From NCBI RefSeq assembly GCF_024139115.2, contig NC_085141.1:221698307-221762306 (forward strand): a stretch of DNA of 64,000 nucleotides, given 5' to 3'. The stretch comes from Armigeres subalbatus (lineage: Eukaryota > Arthropoda > Insecta > Diptera > Culicidae). Both the position numbers and the translations under genes were made by a program. The notes below the pieces were generated by a model, which was given only the letters and a program-made list of their open reading frames with translations, had not been told where the DNA came from and ran no database searches. How positions within the stretch are numbered: the first letter of the stretch is position 1; each line of letters begins with the position of its first letter. Positions 1 to 10,424 of this stretch are shown one piece after another.

Positions 1-470
1 TTAATCTGAACAAATCCCTGAGGCACAAATCCCTATCAATAATCGAATTCATCAATATAGATATTAGTCTTACGAAATATAGCCATGGACGTTTCTGCAC
101 GTGATTCAGCAAATGTTTTCTTTAGCCTCTTCAATTCTGACACATCTGACACATCCGACAGTCGCTTAGACAGTAGTGGGTCTTCGTAATACTCGATTTG
201 GTATAATTACACAAACAAATTTTTCTCTTGTTCGATTCTATTTTTCTGTTCCGTGTACCACGAAGCCCTGGCCATCCGGAAGATACTCCCTGCTGAATCA
301 AAATCGAGCACGACGTCATGCAAAACCTTTTCCAACGTCAAACGCCCGGATGAGCAGCTGGAATAACCTAAACCCAAATCCCTACCCCGTCCATCCTGAA
401 TTAAGTAAATTGTAACCTTGAGTCGCCCCGAGTATTATGGTCTATGTCCTATGTCTATGATTTTGATTGG
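1..470. other. Unassigned sequence, no gene recognised
   Basis: There are short open frames on both strands (about 60-80 codons), but none shows a domain I recognise. The plus-strand frame at 176-415 ends just before the satellite starts and could be the tail of a decayed retroelement, but I see no motif that proves it. Confidence 0.4.
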
Positions 471-1210
471 GATTGCATTTGGATCAGAGATTGGATTAGA
501 TTTGAATCTAATTTGGATTTGATTTGGGTTGAATTTGGATTGGGTTTAAATTGGAATTGGGTTAGATTGGAATTGACTTTGGGTTGAATATGGATTTAAT
601 TAGGATTTCATTTGGATTGGATTTGTATTAGTTTTGGATTGAAATTGGATTGGATTTTCATTGGATATGGATTGAAATTGGATTTGGATTTGTATTGAAT
701 TTGGATTGAAAAAGGATTGGATTTTAATTGAATTCAGATCGGATTTGGATTTTTGTAAAATTCAGGTTAAAGTTGGATTAGATTTGGTTTAGATTTAGAT
801 TGCATTGAGGTTAGATTTGGATTGGACTTGGAATTGGATTTGAATTGAATTCGAATTGGATTTGTATTGAATCTGGATTGGATTTGGATTGGAATTGGAT
901 TGTATGTGGATAGGATTTGGTTTGGATTTAAATTGGATTAGAATTGAAAAAGATCTGGATTGAATTCGGATTTAGATTTGATTTGGTGAATTTCAGATTG
1001 TATTTGGATTTTTGTAAAATTTAGATTCGATTTGGATTAGAGAGGATTTGGATTGAATTTGGATTGCATTGAAGTTAATTTGAGTAGGATTGTATTTGTA
1101 TTGGATTTAGATTGAATTTTGATTGGATTTGGGTTTTATTTTATTTTGGATTTTTTTATTGATTCGAATATAGATTGGTATTGGTTTTGAATTGGATTAT
1201 GTTTGTATTG
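471..1210 (+). repeat. Degenerate TTGGAT satellite, block 1
   Basis: The sequence is a long run of variants of GGATTTGGATTG, i.e. a 6-bp (often 12-bp) unit with many point changes and small insertions. The G-rich strand is always the plus strand. The same unit and orientation recur at about 9895-10420, 12393-13905 and 17650-18540, so these are probably pieces of one satellite family split by insertions. The unit length is a multiple of three, so open frames rich in Leu, Asp, Trp and Ile arise by chance; they are not genes. Confidence 0.9.
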
Positions 1211-1788
1211 AGCCGTTCGCATTGTAAAATTTAGATTAAAGAAATATTGTCATATGGGAAATTTACATAAGGTTCAGATGGAACCAAATTGATGTTTATT
1301 CAAGAATCAAACTCGGTTTTTCGAGTCGGTGTCAGAACAAATAGACGACGGAGCATAGTTTGCTGAGTATTGTTGCGACGAACGGTCGATATTAGAAACT
1401 TCGTCCGGGTCACGACAAGCTGTTCCATCTCCTCGCACTCCGCTTTTCGAGGCGACGTTTCTTCTCTTGAAAAAGGGGGGTCTGCTGTCTCGCTTCCGTC
1501 AATAGCGTTACATGTTCTGCATGGTTTCTTGCTGCAGCGCGACCGCCTTTCGTTGAATCAATCGTTCCGTCGACTTCGTTTCAAATACCCGACAATGCTA
1601 CGTCGCTACGTCGTGTAGAAGAGTGAACTTCACTGCCATAATCTGAAAAAGTGACGTATACGCCATTTTTCAAAAATGGTTTTAGCGAGTACTACTCATC
1701 GAGCTCTTCAACAGAAAAATGGAAAAATTGCATGTTGTAAAATGGCTGTTTCGTCACTTTTCCAGATTTCGGCAGTACACTTGAAGAG
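1211..1788. other. Unassigned spacer
   Basis: Non-repetitive sequence between the satellite and the hAT element. An 82-codon plus-strand frame at 1370-1618 has no recognisable domain. The last 8 bases (1781-1788, TTGAAGAG) form the left target duplication of the following element. Confidence 0.4.
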
Positions 1789-3207
1789 CAGCGGTTCTCA
1801 ACCTTTTTCTTGAGAGGTACCCCTTGGAACTTTTGCATTAATTGAGGTACCCCCTCTTGAAAGTAAGCTTCCAAGCCTCTTGAAAGAATAATTCTGAGCC
1901 CTATGAAGGGAGGCTTCCGAACCTCTTGAAAGGAGCCTCTGAATCTCTTGAAAATAGGCTTCCGCAGCTCTTGATAAGAGGCTTTCGAGCATCTTGAATG
2001 ATGGCTTTCGAGCCTCTTGAATGGCGGCTTTCAGGCCTCTCGAATGGCAACTATCGAACCACTTGAAAGGAGGCTTCTGGGCCTGTTGAAAGTATGTTTC
2101 CAAGCCTCTTGAAAAAAGAATTCCGAGCTTCTTGAATTTAAGCTTTCAAGGGTCTTAAAGAGAGGCTTCCGATTCACTTGAGGGTAGGCTTTCGAGCCTC
2201 TGAAAGGAGCCGTCCTAGCTTTTTGAAAAAAGGTTTTTTGCCCTCCTCTAGTAGGCTTCCGAGCCTCTTGAAAGGAGGCTTCCGAGCCTCTTGAAAGGAG
2301 GCTTCCGAGCCTCTTGAAAGGAGGCTTCCGAGCCTCTTGAAAGGAGGCTTCCGAGCCTCTTGAAAGGAGGCTTCCGAGCCTCTTGAAAGGAGGCTTCCGA
2401 GCCTCTTGAAAGGAGGCTTCCGAGCCTCTTGAAAGGAGGCTTCCTAGCTTTTTGAAAAAAAAAACTTCCGATCTTCTTGAAAGGATCAATCCAAGCTTTT
2501 TGAAAAGAGGCTTCTGACTTTCTTAAAATGAGGCTTCCGGGCGACTTGGAAGGAGACATAGGGCTCTTGAAAAGGAGGCTTCCGAACCTTCCCTAGCAGC
2601 ACGCGTGTTCCACATATGGGTTACGAGTTGCTGCAACCATTTTTACTGACATGTGCTGCTCGGGTTTTGCATAAAGGATTCTGAACATCTTGAAAGGAGG
2701 CATTCGAGCTGGTCTGAAGAAGGTATCCGAGAAGTGTAGAAGGATGCTTTTAATCATCTTGCAACGAAGCAACCGAGCTTTTCTGAAAAAAAAAACCTTC
2801 ATGTCTCTGAAACGGAGGCTTCCGAACCTTTAGATTCTAGATTTTAATTCAAAAGCATGTTTTTATCATATTATTCAACATTTTGTTTAGATCAAGTAGA
2901 TTGCATTTAAGATTTTTTAAATTTGATCAGTCGACGTTATATCCGTTTGATTTTTTGTTCCGCAACTTCTCATACGCTGTTCTGGTTGAGGAGGGTGGGG
3001 TTCAATTGGCTTTGATTTACTGATCGCCATGCATATTATGTACAAGACAAAGTTTTGAAATAAAAAAATTCAGAATTATCAAAACTTTATCAATAAGCTC
3101 CGATTGGAATTGTAATACGTCCGCCATTATGCATTTTTTCCGAGGTACCCCCTAGGGCCATCAAAGGTACCCCCAGGGGTACATGTACCCCAGGTTGAGA
3201 ACCGCTG
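1789..3207. mobile_element. Non-autonomous hAT-type element with internal minisatellite
   Basis: The element begins CAGCGGTTCTCAACC and ends with the inverse, GGTTGAGAACCGCTG, a perfect 15-bp terminal inverted repeat. Just inside each end are GGTACCCC motifs in opposite orientation. The flanks are TTGAAGAG at 1781-1788 and TTGTAGAG at 3208-3215, an 8-bp target duplication with one mismatch, which is the hAT hallmark. It is about 1.42 kb long and has no transposase-like frame, so it must be mobilised in trans. Most of its left half is a 23-bp minisatellite. A second copy of the left end lies at 22464. The boundary call rests on directly visible termini; the superfamily assignment follows from terminus type and duplication length. 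Confidence 0.85.
1860..2820. repeat. 23-bp minisatellite inside the hAT element
   Basis: The core is eight near-identical 23-bp units starting at 2253, 2276, 2299, 2322, 2345, 2368, 2391 and 2414; each contains AGGCTTCCGAGCCTCTTGAA plus three bases. Diverged units flank the core on both sides. Since 23 is not a multiple of three, all frames read through a 23-residue peptide period, which explains the overlapping minus-strand frames of 100-150 codons; these are artefacts. The homogeneous centre and decayed edges fit unequal exchange. The same unit reappears at about 23510-23800. Confidence 0.92.
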
Positions 3208-3231
3208 TTGTAGAGGGTTGGAAAGATAATA

Positions 3232-3373
3232 GGGGGATTCACTTAACGGCGTAGGCTGTGTATCTGTTTATGGAAATGTTTCATAGGCGATTTGAAATAT
3301 GTCCCTTGTGATTGGGTGTGAAACATTTCTATAATCAGATACGCAGCAACCTACGCCGTTAAGTGAATCCCCC
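3232..3373. mobile_element. 142-bp palindromic MITE with TA flanks
   Basis: The ends are GGGGGATTCACTTAACGG... and its inverse ...CCGTTAAGTGAATCCCCC. The inverted repeat continues, with a few mismatches, for about 38 bp on each side. TA lies on both sides (3230-3231 and 3374-3375), as expected for Tc1/mariner-type target duplication. There is no coding capacity. The element sits only 17 bp downstream of the target duplication of the hAT element. Confidence 0.82.
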
Positions 3374-3608
3374 TAATGATTTATTATTCAGATGATGGTC
3401 AGTTGTGTCATAACAAACGGTTACTTGGATGCTACATTCTCTTCTTTATTTGCAAAATAAATTATAAGTTCTTCTTCTTCTTCTTCTTCTATGGCTCTAC
3501 ATTCCAACTGGAACTTGGCCTGCTTTTCAACTGTATTCTATTAGCATTTCCTCAGTTATTAATTGAATGCTTTTCTATGCCTGCCATTGCATGAGTATGT
3601 ACCCGACC

Positions 3609-3983
3609 CAGGCTTGTAAAATGTCATCTGCATGTCATTTGACTAATTTGTTCATAACTTTCTTCAGAAGCCGAATTTACTTCATAATTTTGGATATACT
3701 CATAACGCTTGAGTAGGACTATATTTTTGTCCAAGGGTACATTACTCCAAATATAACATATGCGGCTGGAAAGTGAAAACTCTCCAAAATGTCACGTGTC
3801 ATTTGAATGACATTTTGCCTCCCACGCCACAGATTACATATCTACAGTAATGTCTTGATAGACAAAGTTGTAGGCACATTTAAGAGCTATAAGTTCGCCA
3901 TACCTCAGGAATTGATAGCTAACTTCTGAAAAAAGTTCTGGGAAAATTATATAAACGAATGCAAATGACATTTTACAACACTG
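3609..3983. mobile_element. hAT-type MITE with perfect 8-bp target duplication
   Basis: The left end reads CAGGCTTGTAAAATGTCAT and the right end is the inverse of CAGTGTTGTAAAATGTCAT, so the terminal repeats match at 17 of 19 positions. ACCCGACC occurs directly at 3601-3608 and 3984-3991, a perfect 8-bp duplication. The element is 375 bp and non-coding. Its right duplication overlaps the terminus of the AT-rich segment at 3985-4507, so this MITE apparently landed at the edge of an older repeat. Confidence 0.85.
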
Positions 3984-3984
3984 A

Positions 3985-4507
3985 CCCGACCAGTTAGTCA
4001 TAACAAAATTTTATCACAATAATATCAACATGTGTTACAAATAACAAAACTTGCAATAATTTTGTTATAAATTCTCTGTCAAAGATAGAGGAAAGAAAAT
4101 TTCATGACTGTCACAACAAAATTATAACATAATGTGTTATGCTTATTTTTATCGGGAAAAATTGCCTACATTTCTTGTAGATAGGAATTAAAAAAACGAA
4201 GGTACCAGCTTCAATCTAACTTGAACCAGCTAGACAAAGTTAATTGCCTACATTATGGATAATCATAGTCATTTCAATAACATAATTTGTTATAATATAA
4301 GCTATTTTCACCCCTTTTTATGTAACACATCGAGTTATATTTTTGTTCAATTAATAACATATTTAGTAATATTTTTGTTAAAACTAGAAGAGATTTTGTT
4401 ACAATTTTTGTTGTTTTAACTACTAATGGTACATGTTTTATAACAACCGCTGTTATAAAAAACTGCTGTAACAGAATAACAAGCTCTGATCCTATATACT
4501 GGTCGGG
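3985..4507. mobile_element. AT-rich segment with short inverted ends
   Basis: CCCGACCAGT at 3985-3994 is mirrored by ACTGGTCGGG at 4498-4507. The interior is rich in variants of GTTATAACAAAATTTTGTTA in both orientations, giving strong self-complementarity. I see no coding content and no clear target duplication. It may be an old MITE; the inverted ends are only 10 bp, so the call is tentative. Confidence 0.5.
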
Positions 4508-4509
4508 CT

Positions 4510-4650
4510 TATGTGGCAAGTACAATAGATACACTATGCCCAGGGTGTCGAGAAAGTTTTCAACCCAAAAACAGACCGGACCCAGAATCGAACTCGCCAT
4601 CTCCAGATTGGCAATCCTACGCCTTTGCTCGCAAGCCTACTGGAGATCCC
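4510..4650 (-). mobile_element. tRNA-derived SINE fragment, Feilai-related
   Basis: Read on the minus strand, this has a tRNA-like head with an A-box region around 4628-4647 and a B-box GAGTTCGATTC at 4585-4595. The body then contains TTTCTCGACACCCTGGGCATA, slightly longer than but aligned with the CTCGACTTCCCTGGGCATA body of the SINE at 8972. The 3' part is missing or decayed. The internal pol III promoter type is seen directly; kinship to Feilai is inferred from the shared body. Confidence 0.65.
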
Positions 4651-4745
4651 GATATAAGTATTATAAGTTTTTTTTAATTATTATTATTTTATAATCGAAA
4701 CAGATTTTACGATCGTGATTGAAATGAATGATTTGTTTATCGGCT

Positions 4746-5520
4746 TTATAGGTCAGTTCTACTCAAAGTATGAGAAAAGAGAAGAGAAAAATAATCAGTT
4801 ATCACTTGCAAGTGATTTTCATCAGGTATTTCCATGCCACAGTCAATAGCCAGTTTATGCCATGGATAAGCTGGCATTTCGGTTCTGGTTATTGGTTGAA
4901 CATTGGGTTCAGATACAAGAATGCAATCGGAACAGCTCTGAACGAAACATTGTATCATTTGGTCTATGTGGGTCCACCAAACTTTTGAGCGACACCTTCT
5001 TCTCATTGATGTTAAGTTAAAATGAGGATCATGAGCAATACGCAGAACTCTAGTTTGTAAGTTTCATGGTATTATACGTTTGTTATTTTTCATTCATATG
5101 TTTCCAGCAAATGTTATCGAGCTTGCAACTTTCTTGTATCTGGATAAAGTTTTGGGCCAGCGTTTACCAGCATATTGCATCCACTTCATCAGTTCTTGGG
5201 CATGTGTCAATAGCTAATATTTCCATAATTCGTTCGAATTATTCATCAAAAGTTTGATCGGTGTATGCATTACTTTGCAGAGACAGGAGAGAACATTTGC
5301 TATGTTCGAATTACCGGGCCGATACATAACGTTATACTTGTAGGACATCAGTCTTAGCTTCCACCTTTCAATTCGGGGAGATGGTTTCAAACGATCTCCA
5401 AATATGGATACCAATGACTTAAGGTCCGTAATCAACCAAAAAGATGAACCATACACATAGTCATGAAATCTTTCACAAGCCCAAACTAAGACCAGAGCTT
5501 GGTCTTCGCCGATTTTTCCG
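4746..5520 (-). pseudogene. Decayed Ty3/gypsy pol: RNase H and integrase parts
   Basis: On the minus strand, 5520-5260 encodes an RNase H segment with LVLVWACERFHDYVYG, a TD-K-L motif (LITDLKSLVSIFG) and IERWKLRLMSYKYNVMYRPG, diagnostic of Ty3/gypsy RNase H (usual D-H-K-P-L core here altered). In the same frame after about 200 nt with stops, 5060-4750 encodes the integrase N-terminal region: MRRRCRSKVWWTHID followed by CSDC of the HHCC zinc site, then PWHKLAIDCGMEIP at the start of the rve core. The second core acidic region and the rest are absent. No LTRs, gag, protease or reverse transcriptase are visible. It resembles the mag-like lineage by RNase H and integrase wording, which is an inference. 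Confidence 0.8.
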
Positions 5521-5521
5521 G

Positions 5522-8000
5522 TTCGTATTCTTTCGCTGATTATTCGATGCTTGTTATTTTTTAGAGCTGGCTTGCAGGGTCTGACAGCAAGCCCCTGAAT
5601 TTCTGGTTGACTATGGCGCACAATTTTGCTTAGAGTCTTGCGCTGGCACTTGAACGATGATCAGCCGCCCCTAACATGGAGCATAGACGCTCGATCACAT
5701 TTGCACCCCAGGCTCAGGAGAGCAGCAAACCTCTTTTTAACTGTCAGCATACTACCATAGCTCCGACCGGGGTTGGTTTCCCGATCTTCCCTAAGGTTGC
5801 TCGTATCCCGGCCGGCTTCATGGGGAGCCAGAATTTCCCGTGCCATTATCCATTGTCTACATTTTTGGGCGAAACAAAATTCGTCAGGACAGCAAGTACC
5901 TAAGTCATTAAATTAAAAACACATTGAGAACTGATGACAATTATTGTATAAACAGTTGGTTGGATTTAAGCATATTTTTTGCGCGCACACACATACACAC
6001 GGACAAAAATATGTAGTTCTATGGTACAAACAATATCAAATATGTATTCAGGAGCAACCGGAACAACAAAACTAATATTTAAAATAAAGCTCAACCATTA
6101 TATTCTCTACGATTCACTTCCCCTACTAAACTCAACTGAGGTGCTGTTTGCATTACACTCAAGTGATAATTTTGGATTTATCCTAAGATCAAACAGTTCT
6201 ATGGTACGAAGCCATGATGAAACGCTTGATATGCTAGATTGCATTGTGTACCCACTTATTTTGACTTTGATTTTCAGGAGAAGCACGACCATGCTCTAAC
6301 AACTTCTGTCACGGTTTCCATTATAGTTCTGTGCCATCGTCAAATTCAAAGTCATACCCAGTTGCTAATGCATCTCCGGGGGCACCATCGCGAGTTTGTT
6401 CTTTCGTGTAGCCACTCAGTGCGATTCCGGCATGAAAAAAGTGCAATATATATTCAAGGTCATCAAAACGAGCATCAACAACAGTGTCGTCGTCGGCGGC
6501 GGCAGAGTAGTGGCCTCGAGTTGTCCTCTTTTCTTCTTACGTTGCTCATCGTAACTCTTTCATGTCGCTCCTGTGCCATAACTATTACGGTGCAACGTTA
6601 ATGTCCACTCCGAGCGTTCCTGGGACAGTTCGGAATGGGACCATAACGATTCCAGAAGTTTCCCCTTTTTTTTCTCGGTCACCGTCCCAACGGGCCCTCG
6701 TCGCAACTGTATTATATCCTTTTGAAATTGAAAACTTTATACGGACATCGTACCACATATAATGCATAAAATTGCTTTTTGCGGAAGCGACATTTGTAAA
6801 CCGGAACCATTTTGGAATGATTAACACGATGCAATGATATAATGTTAATTTTAAGCAAATGGGAAAAACGTTCCAATCCACGGTATCATAACTTCCAACT
6901 GAACTTACGTACTATAAGCTTAAATCGAGCTCCTTTCAAAAAATCTTTGTAAATAATTTTCAAAATTCCTACTCACTGAATGTACTTCCGATATTCGATG
7001 TCCTTTCATAATCAAATAAAACTTCAAGCAACCCACTACTGATGCAATGGAGGTAGAGAAAATGGATTAACTTTTTTCTACGTTTCTAATAAAAATTTCC
7101 ACGGAATGCGAGGGGATAAATGGCGTGAAGAAAAGTTTTACCATACTTTTGCGAGCGGATTCACTCGCTTGCCTCCCAGCCAAACACTCGCCTTGGGAAG
7201 TTGAGCTGGAATGCACCCATGGACGGGTGTCTAGAGTAAATTTGTTCAACTTTTCCGAACAAAACCGCTTGATTTAGTAAGAAGTTCATAACTATTATAC
7301 TAGGAGGAGATGTAAACAAGTTTGGTCTTCAACGTGAAGTTTTACACGTTGTTCGATTATCGGGACAGTTTTTTAATCTCGCACATAGCATCTTTAGTGC
7401 TGTTGTTTGACATCATTCTAGATCTAGAAGATGTAATAAGATAGTCTCATGTGATCCAATTATTACCAAGTGAATTTGTCAGATAGTTTGACATAATAAC
7501 TGAATAACATAAATAACCAACCTTTTTACAGCACTGCTCTAGTTTTTAAATGCAGAGCCCTAGGCAAAACCTGAATGATTAAAACAAAATGTGTAGTAAT
7601 ACACAGAAAAAAATAATGAAAAGTAATCGACGCGTAATTAATAAAGACATGGAAAATTACACTATTCTGGGCGTACATGGATCTTCTCCAACAAGTACGC
7701 CCTAAATGTATGCATTTACATAGCATTATGACACCTATTCGTATAAAAAGTGACATAATGCAATACAAATTGCATACATTCAGGTGATAATATCGTTTAA
7801 ATTTACGCTCTTTTTGGCATTCCCTTTATGTGCATTACTTTCGTGTAAATTTCAACAACTTTTTCTATCTGTGTATTCATCTTAAATGGGATTTAAAAAA
7901 ACATACAGAATAGATGAGTTTGGTAAACGAAAGACTGTTTGGATTGCAGAAAGTCTTTGGCAGTTTTTGAGTGTTTGAGAGGGTTCCCAAAAACATGTGA
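5522..8000. other. Unassigned 2.5 kb, no gene or element recognised
   Basis: This contains several open frames of 60-120 codons on both strands (for example 6239-6601 plus), but none has a recognisable domain, signal peptide or supporting splice context. A short CA-rich stretch lies at 5984-6002. I see no terminal repeats. Upstream (minus-sense) parts of the gypsy relic may extend into 5520-5850 but are not recognisable. Confidence 0.4.
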
Positions 8001-8008
8001 ATGCTAAC

Positions 8009-8642
8009 TAGGGTGGCTCAAAAAACACTTTAACATTTTTTTATGGGCCGCCCTCTTATTCGTTTCTATTTGATGACCTGATGCGCTGGACAAAATTTCA
8101 GCTAAATCGGTCAACGGTTGGGCTGTGATAAACTCGTTGGAAGTTTATATGGAAAAATGTATGCAGAAACATCCAAAAACAGTGATTTGCAGTTGGACGG
8201 CACAATTTACGATCAAGAACCATAATACTCATTCAGTTCTTTTAGAATTAAATACATAATGTTATGATGAAAACCGCGAGAGGATTAGAGTTTGTTAGGC
8301 AAAGATATTAGAATTTTATTGGAGTGAAGTAGGGGTGAACTTATTTCTTTTCAAAGGTAAAAGAAACGAAATTTGCTCAAACCCCACTTCAGAAAAATGA
8401 TAATGCTAATAACTTAGCCGGGCAAACTCTAATCTTCTCGCGGTTTTCTGCAAAACATTTTGTATTAAATTCTTCAAGATCTTAATGAGTATCATAGTTC
8501 TTCATCGTAAGTTGTGCCGTCCGTTGACCGATTTGGCTGAAATTTTGTTCAGAGCATCAGGGCATCAAATAGAACCGAATAAGAGGGCGGCCCATCAAAC
8601 AAATTGGAAAAAGTTTTTTCCATACTAATTTGAGCCACCCTA
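8009..8642. mobile_element. 634-bp long-TIR MITE with perfect 8-bp target duplication
   Basis: The ends are TAGGGTGGCTCAAA and TTTGAGCCACCCTA, and the inverted arms extend well inward (GGGCCGCCCTCTTATTCG on the left against its near-inverse at about 8575-8600). ATGCTAAC is present at 8001-8008 and again at 8643-8650. The interior is non-coding. An 8-bp duplication with TAGGGTGG termini fits a hAT-like family. The arms make the whole element able to fold into one long hairpin. Confidence 0.88.
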
Positions 8643-8650
8643 ATGCTAAC

Positions 8651-8971
8651 CCAATAGTTAGTTATTCTATGCAGATTCATGGAACTTCATATGAAGTTCC
8701 GAATATTCTTTAAAAAAGTAAACAATCCGTTCAAAAAGTTAGTTAGGATTACAATAAATGCTCTATAACTATCTGATAACTATTTGCTTGAATATTGTAC
8801 GCCTGTTAGAATATCTGCAAATTATGATCTAATTAAAGCATATAGAATTGTAGATTGCTGAAAGCTCACGAAAATGTTGAAAAATCGTTGATAGCCCTTA
8901 GAAGTTTATAATAATTCCTGAGAATTGAAAACAAACAAAATGTTGGTAGCATTTTATTCAGGTGTGAAATT
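8651..8971. other. Unassigned spacer
   Basis: AT-rich sequence without open frames of note. The text CCAATAGTTAGTTATTC just after the MITE resembles CCAATAGTTAGCTATTCG at about 9446-9463, a short direct repeat bracketing the Feilai SINE region; its meaning is unclear. Confidence 0.35.
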
Positions 8972-9270
8972 CACGAGGGGCCCTCCTTAGCCGTGCGGTA
9001 AGACGCGCGGCTACAAAGCAAGACCATGCTGAGGGTGGCTGGGTTCGATTCCCGGTGCCAGTCTAGGCAATTTTCGGATTGGAAATTGTCTCGACTTCCC
9101 TGGGCATAAAAGTATCATCGTGCTAGCCTCATGATATACGAATGCAAAAATGGTAACCTGGCTTAGAAACCTCGCAGTTAATAACTGTGGAAGTGCTTAA
9201 TGAACACTAAGCTGCGAGGCGGCTCTGTCCCAGTGTGGGGATGTAATGCCAATAAGAAGAAGAATAAATT
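8972..9270 (+). mobile_element. Feilai-type tRNA-derived SINE
   Basis: The head resembles a class II tRNA: CCTTAGCCGTGCGGTAAGAC holds the A-box and GGTTCGATTCC at about 9041-9051 is a canonical B-box, so it has an internal pol III promoter. The body includes CTCGACTTCCCTGGGCATA, then GAAACCTCGCAGTTAATAAC and CTAAGCTGCGAGGCGGC, which form an inverted pair. The tail is AATAAGAAGAAGAATAA, a short A-rich triplet-type repeat. This matches what I recall of the Feilai SINE family of Aedes aegypti, including the conserved head and GAAG-like tail. It is close to full length and little decayed. Retrotransposition would depend on a LINE in trans. Confidence 0.85.
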
Positions 9271-9894
9271 CTCGAATTTCGCTGAAAATCAATAATCGCT
9301 TCTAAAAAGATGTAAAAGTTTCTTAATGTTGACAAAAGATATAGTAATGTGCCGATAATCCGTGATAAATCCTGATAATTTTTAGGGACATTCTGCATCA
9401 ATCAATGTCATAACGACAATTAAAAGAATGACAATTAGAGCCAACCCAATAGTTAGCTATTCGAAGCAGGAATGCTTTTGTTCAGTGATATTATTAGGAA
9501 TGTGTCAACATTTTGTATAATATCCCTAATTGTCAGAAAGTTGTTAATTTGACAGTTAGATTTTAATTAACTGTTAAAACTGCACTAACACCATCATATC
9601 ATCCCGAATCCATTTTCGTTCGGTTATTCAGAGGGCCTCCATAGTTTGTTAAAATAGTCAAATGAGCCATATTTTTTTTCGATAGTAAGCCCGATAATCA
9701 ATCATAGGTGTAACCACCTCAAGAACGAATGTGATCCAAAAGTAGATAAATGTATCGAAAATGTGTGAATCGTTATATGAATTTGTGTGCAAAAAAACGG
9801 TTTTTTCGTATTGAGAGTCAAAGTTGGACCTGGCCTAGATTTAAATTCAAAAACATTTTTTAGACCGTGAAAGAGCCAACTGTTTTGAGGCAGC
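9271..9894. other. Unassigned spacer
   Basis: AT-rich sequence with no open frame or terminal repeat I can support. It ends where TTGGAT satellite fragments begin. Confidence 0.4.
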
Positions 9895-10420
9895 AGGATT
9901 GGATTTGGATTGAACTTAGATTGGATTAATTACTGATCAAATCCAAATAAAATTAAAATCTAGGCTTCTTGAGTCCTACTGTGGTCCCACAGTGCAACCT
10001 TCTGTTTGGGAGATCTCTTTATCTTCTTCATTCTTTATGTTTTAAACAATGGGTCTGAATCTATTTTTTCCACTTAACATCTATAGATCCTATATAGGAT
10101 TAATGTGAAGTCCAAACCCTTCATTTCATCTTGGAACTCCTTTCTTGAATTTGGTTTAGAATTGGATTTGATATGGATTGGATTGGATTTAGATTTGAAT
10201 TTGGAATTGTAGTGGCATGCACCACTCGGTGATATAGCCGAACCCTCTGGAAGGGCTCTCAGTGTAGACTGAGTACATTGCGTAGGATAGAGTCTAATGA
10301 TGTACTGAGTGCTTAAATAAAGACAGTTGATTTATGACCATGAACTGAAACAGTCGTTTTATTATTACGTATAGAATTGCAGGTTATAACAGGAATGTAT
10401 TTGGATTTGTGGAGTTTGCG
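9895..10420 (+). repeat. TTGGAT satellite, fragmentary block 2
   Basis: Short runs of the GGATTTGGATTG type occur at 9897-9930, 10145-10207 and 10392-10410, in the same orientation as the other blocks. They are separated by unrelated sequence and by the solo LTR at 10208-10391. Confidence 0.75.
10208..10391 (+). mobile_element. Solo LTR, 184 bp, copia-sized
   Basis: The segment starts TGTAGTGGCATGCACC and ends GGTTATAACA, so it has the TGT...ACA ends of an LTR. GGAAT occurs directly at 10203-10207 and 10392-10396, a perfect 5-bp target duplication. AATAAAG near position 10317 is a plausible polyadenylation signal. No internal retroelement region is present, so this is a solo LTR left by LTR-LTR recombination. 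The small size suggests Ty1/copia, but no coding sequence is present to confirm it. It interrupts the TTGGAT satellite. Orientation is taken from the polyadenylation signal. Confidence 0.82.
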
Positions 10421-10424
10421 TAAG

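Noticed and set aside
2253..2436. CRISPR-like regular repeat
   Set aside because: Units are directly contiguous with no unique spacers, the repeat is too short, and the context is a eukaryotic transposon.
2031..2559. Overlapping minus-strand frames of 103-152 codons with a 23-residue peptide repeat
   Set aside because: The peptide period equals three 23-bp units; all frames are open over the minisatellite. No start context or domain.
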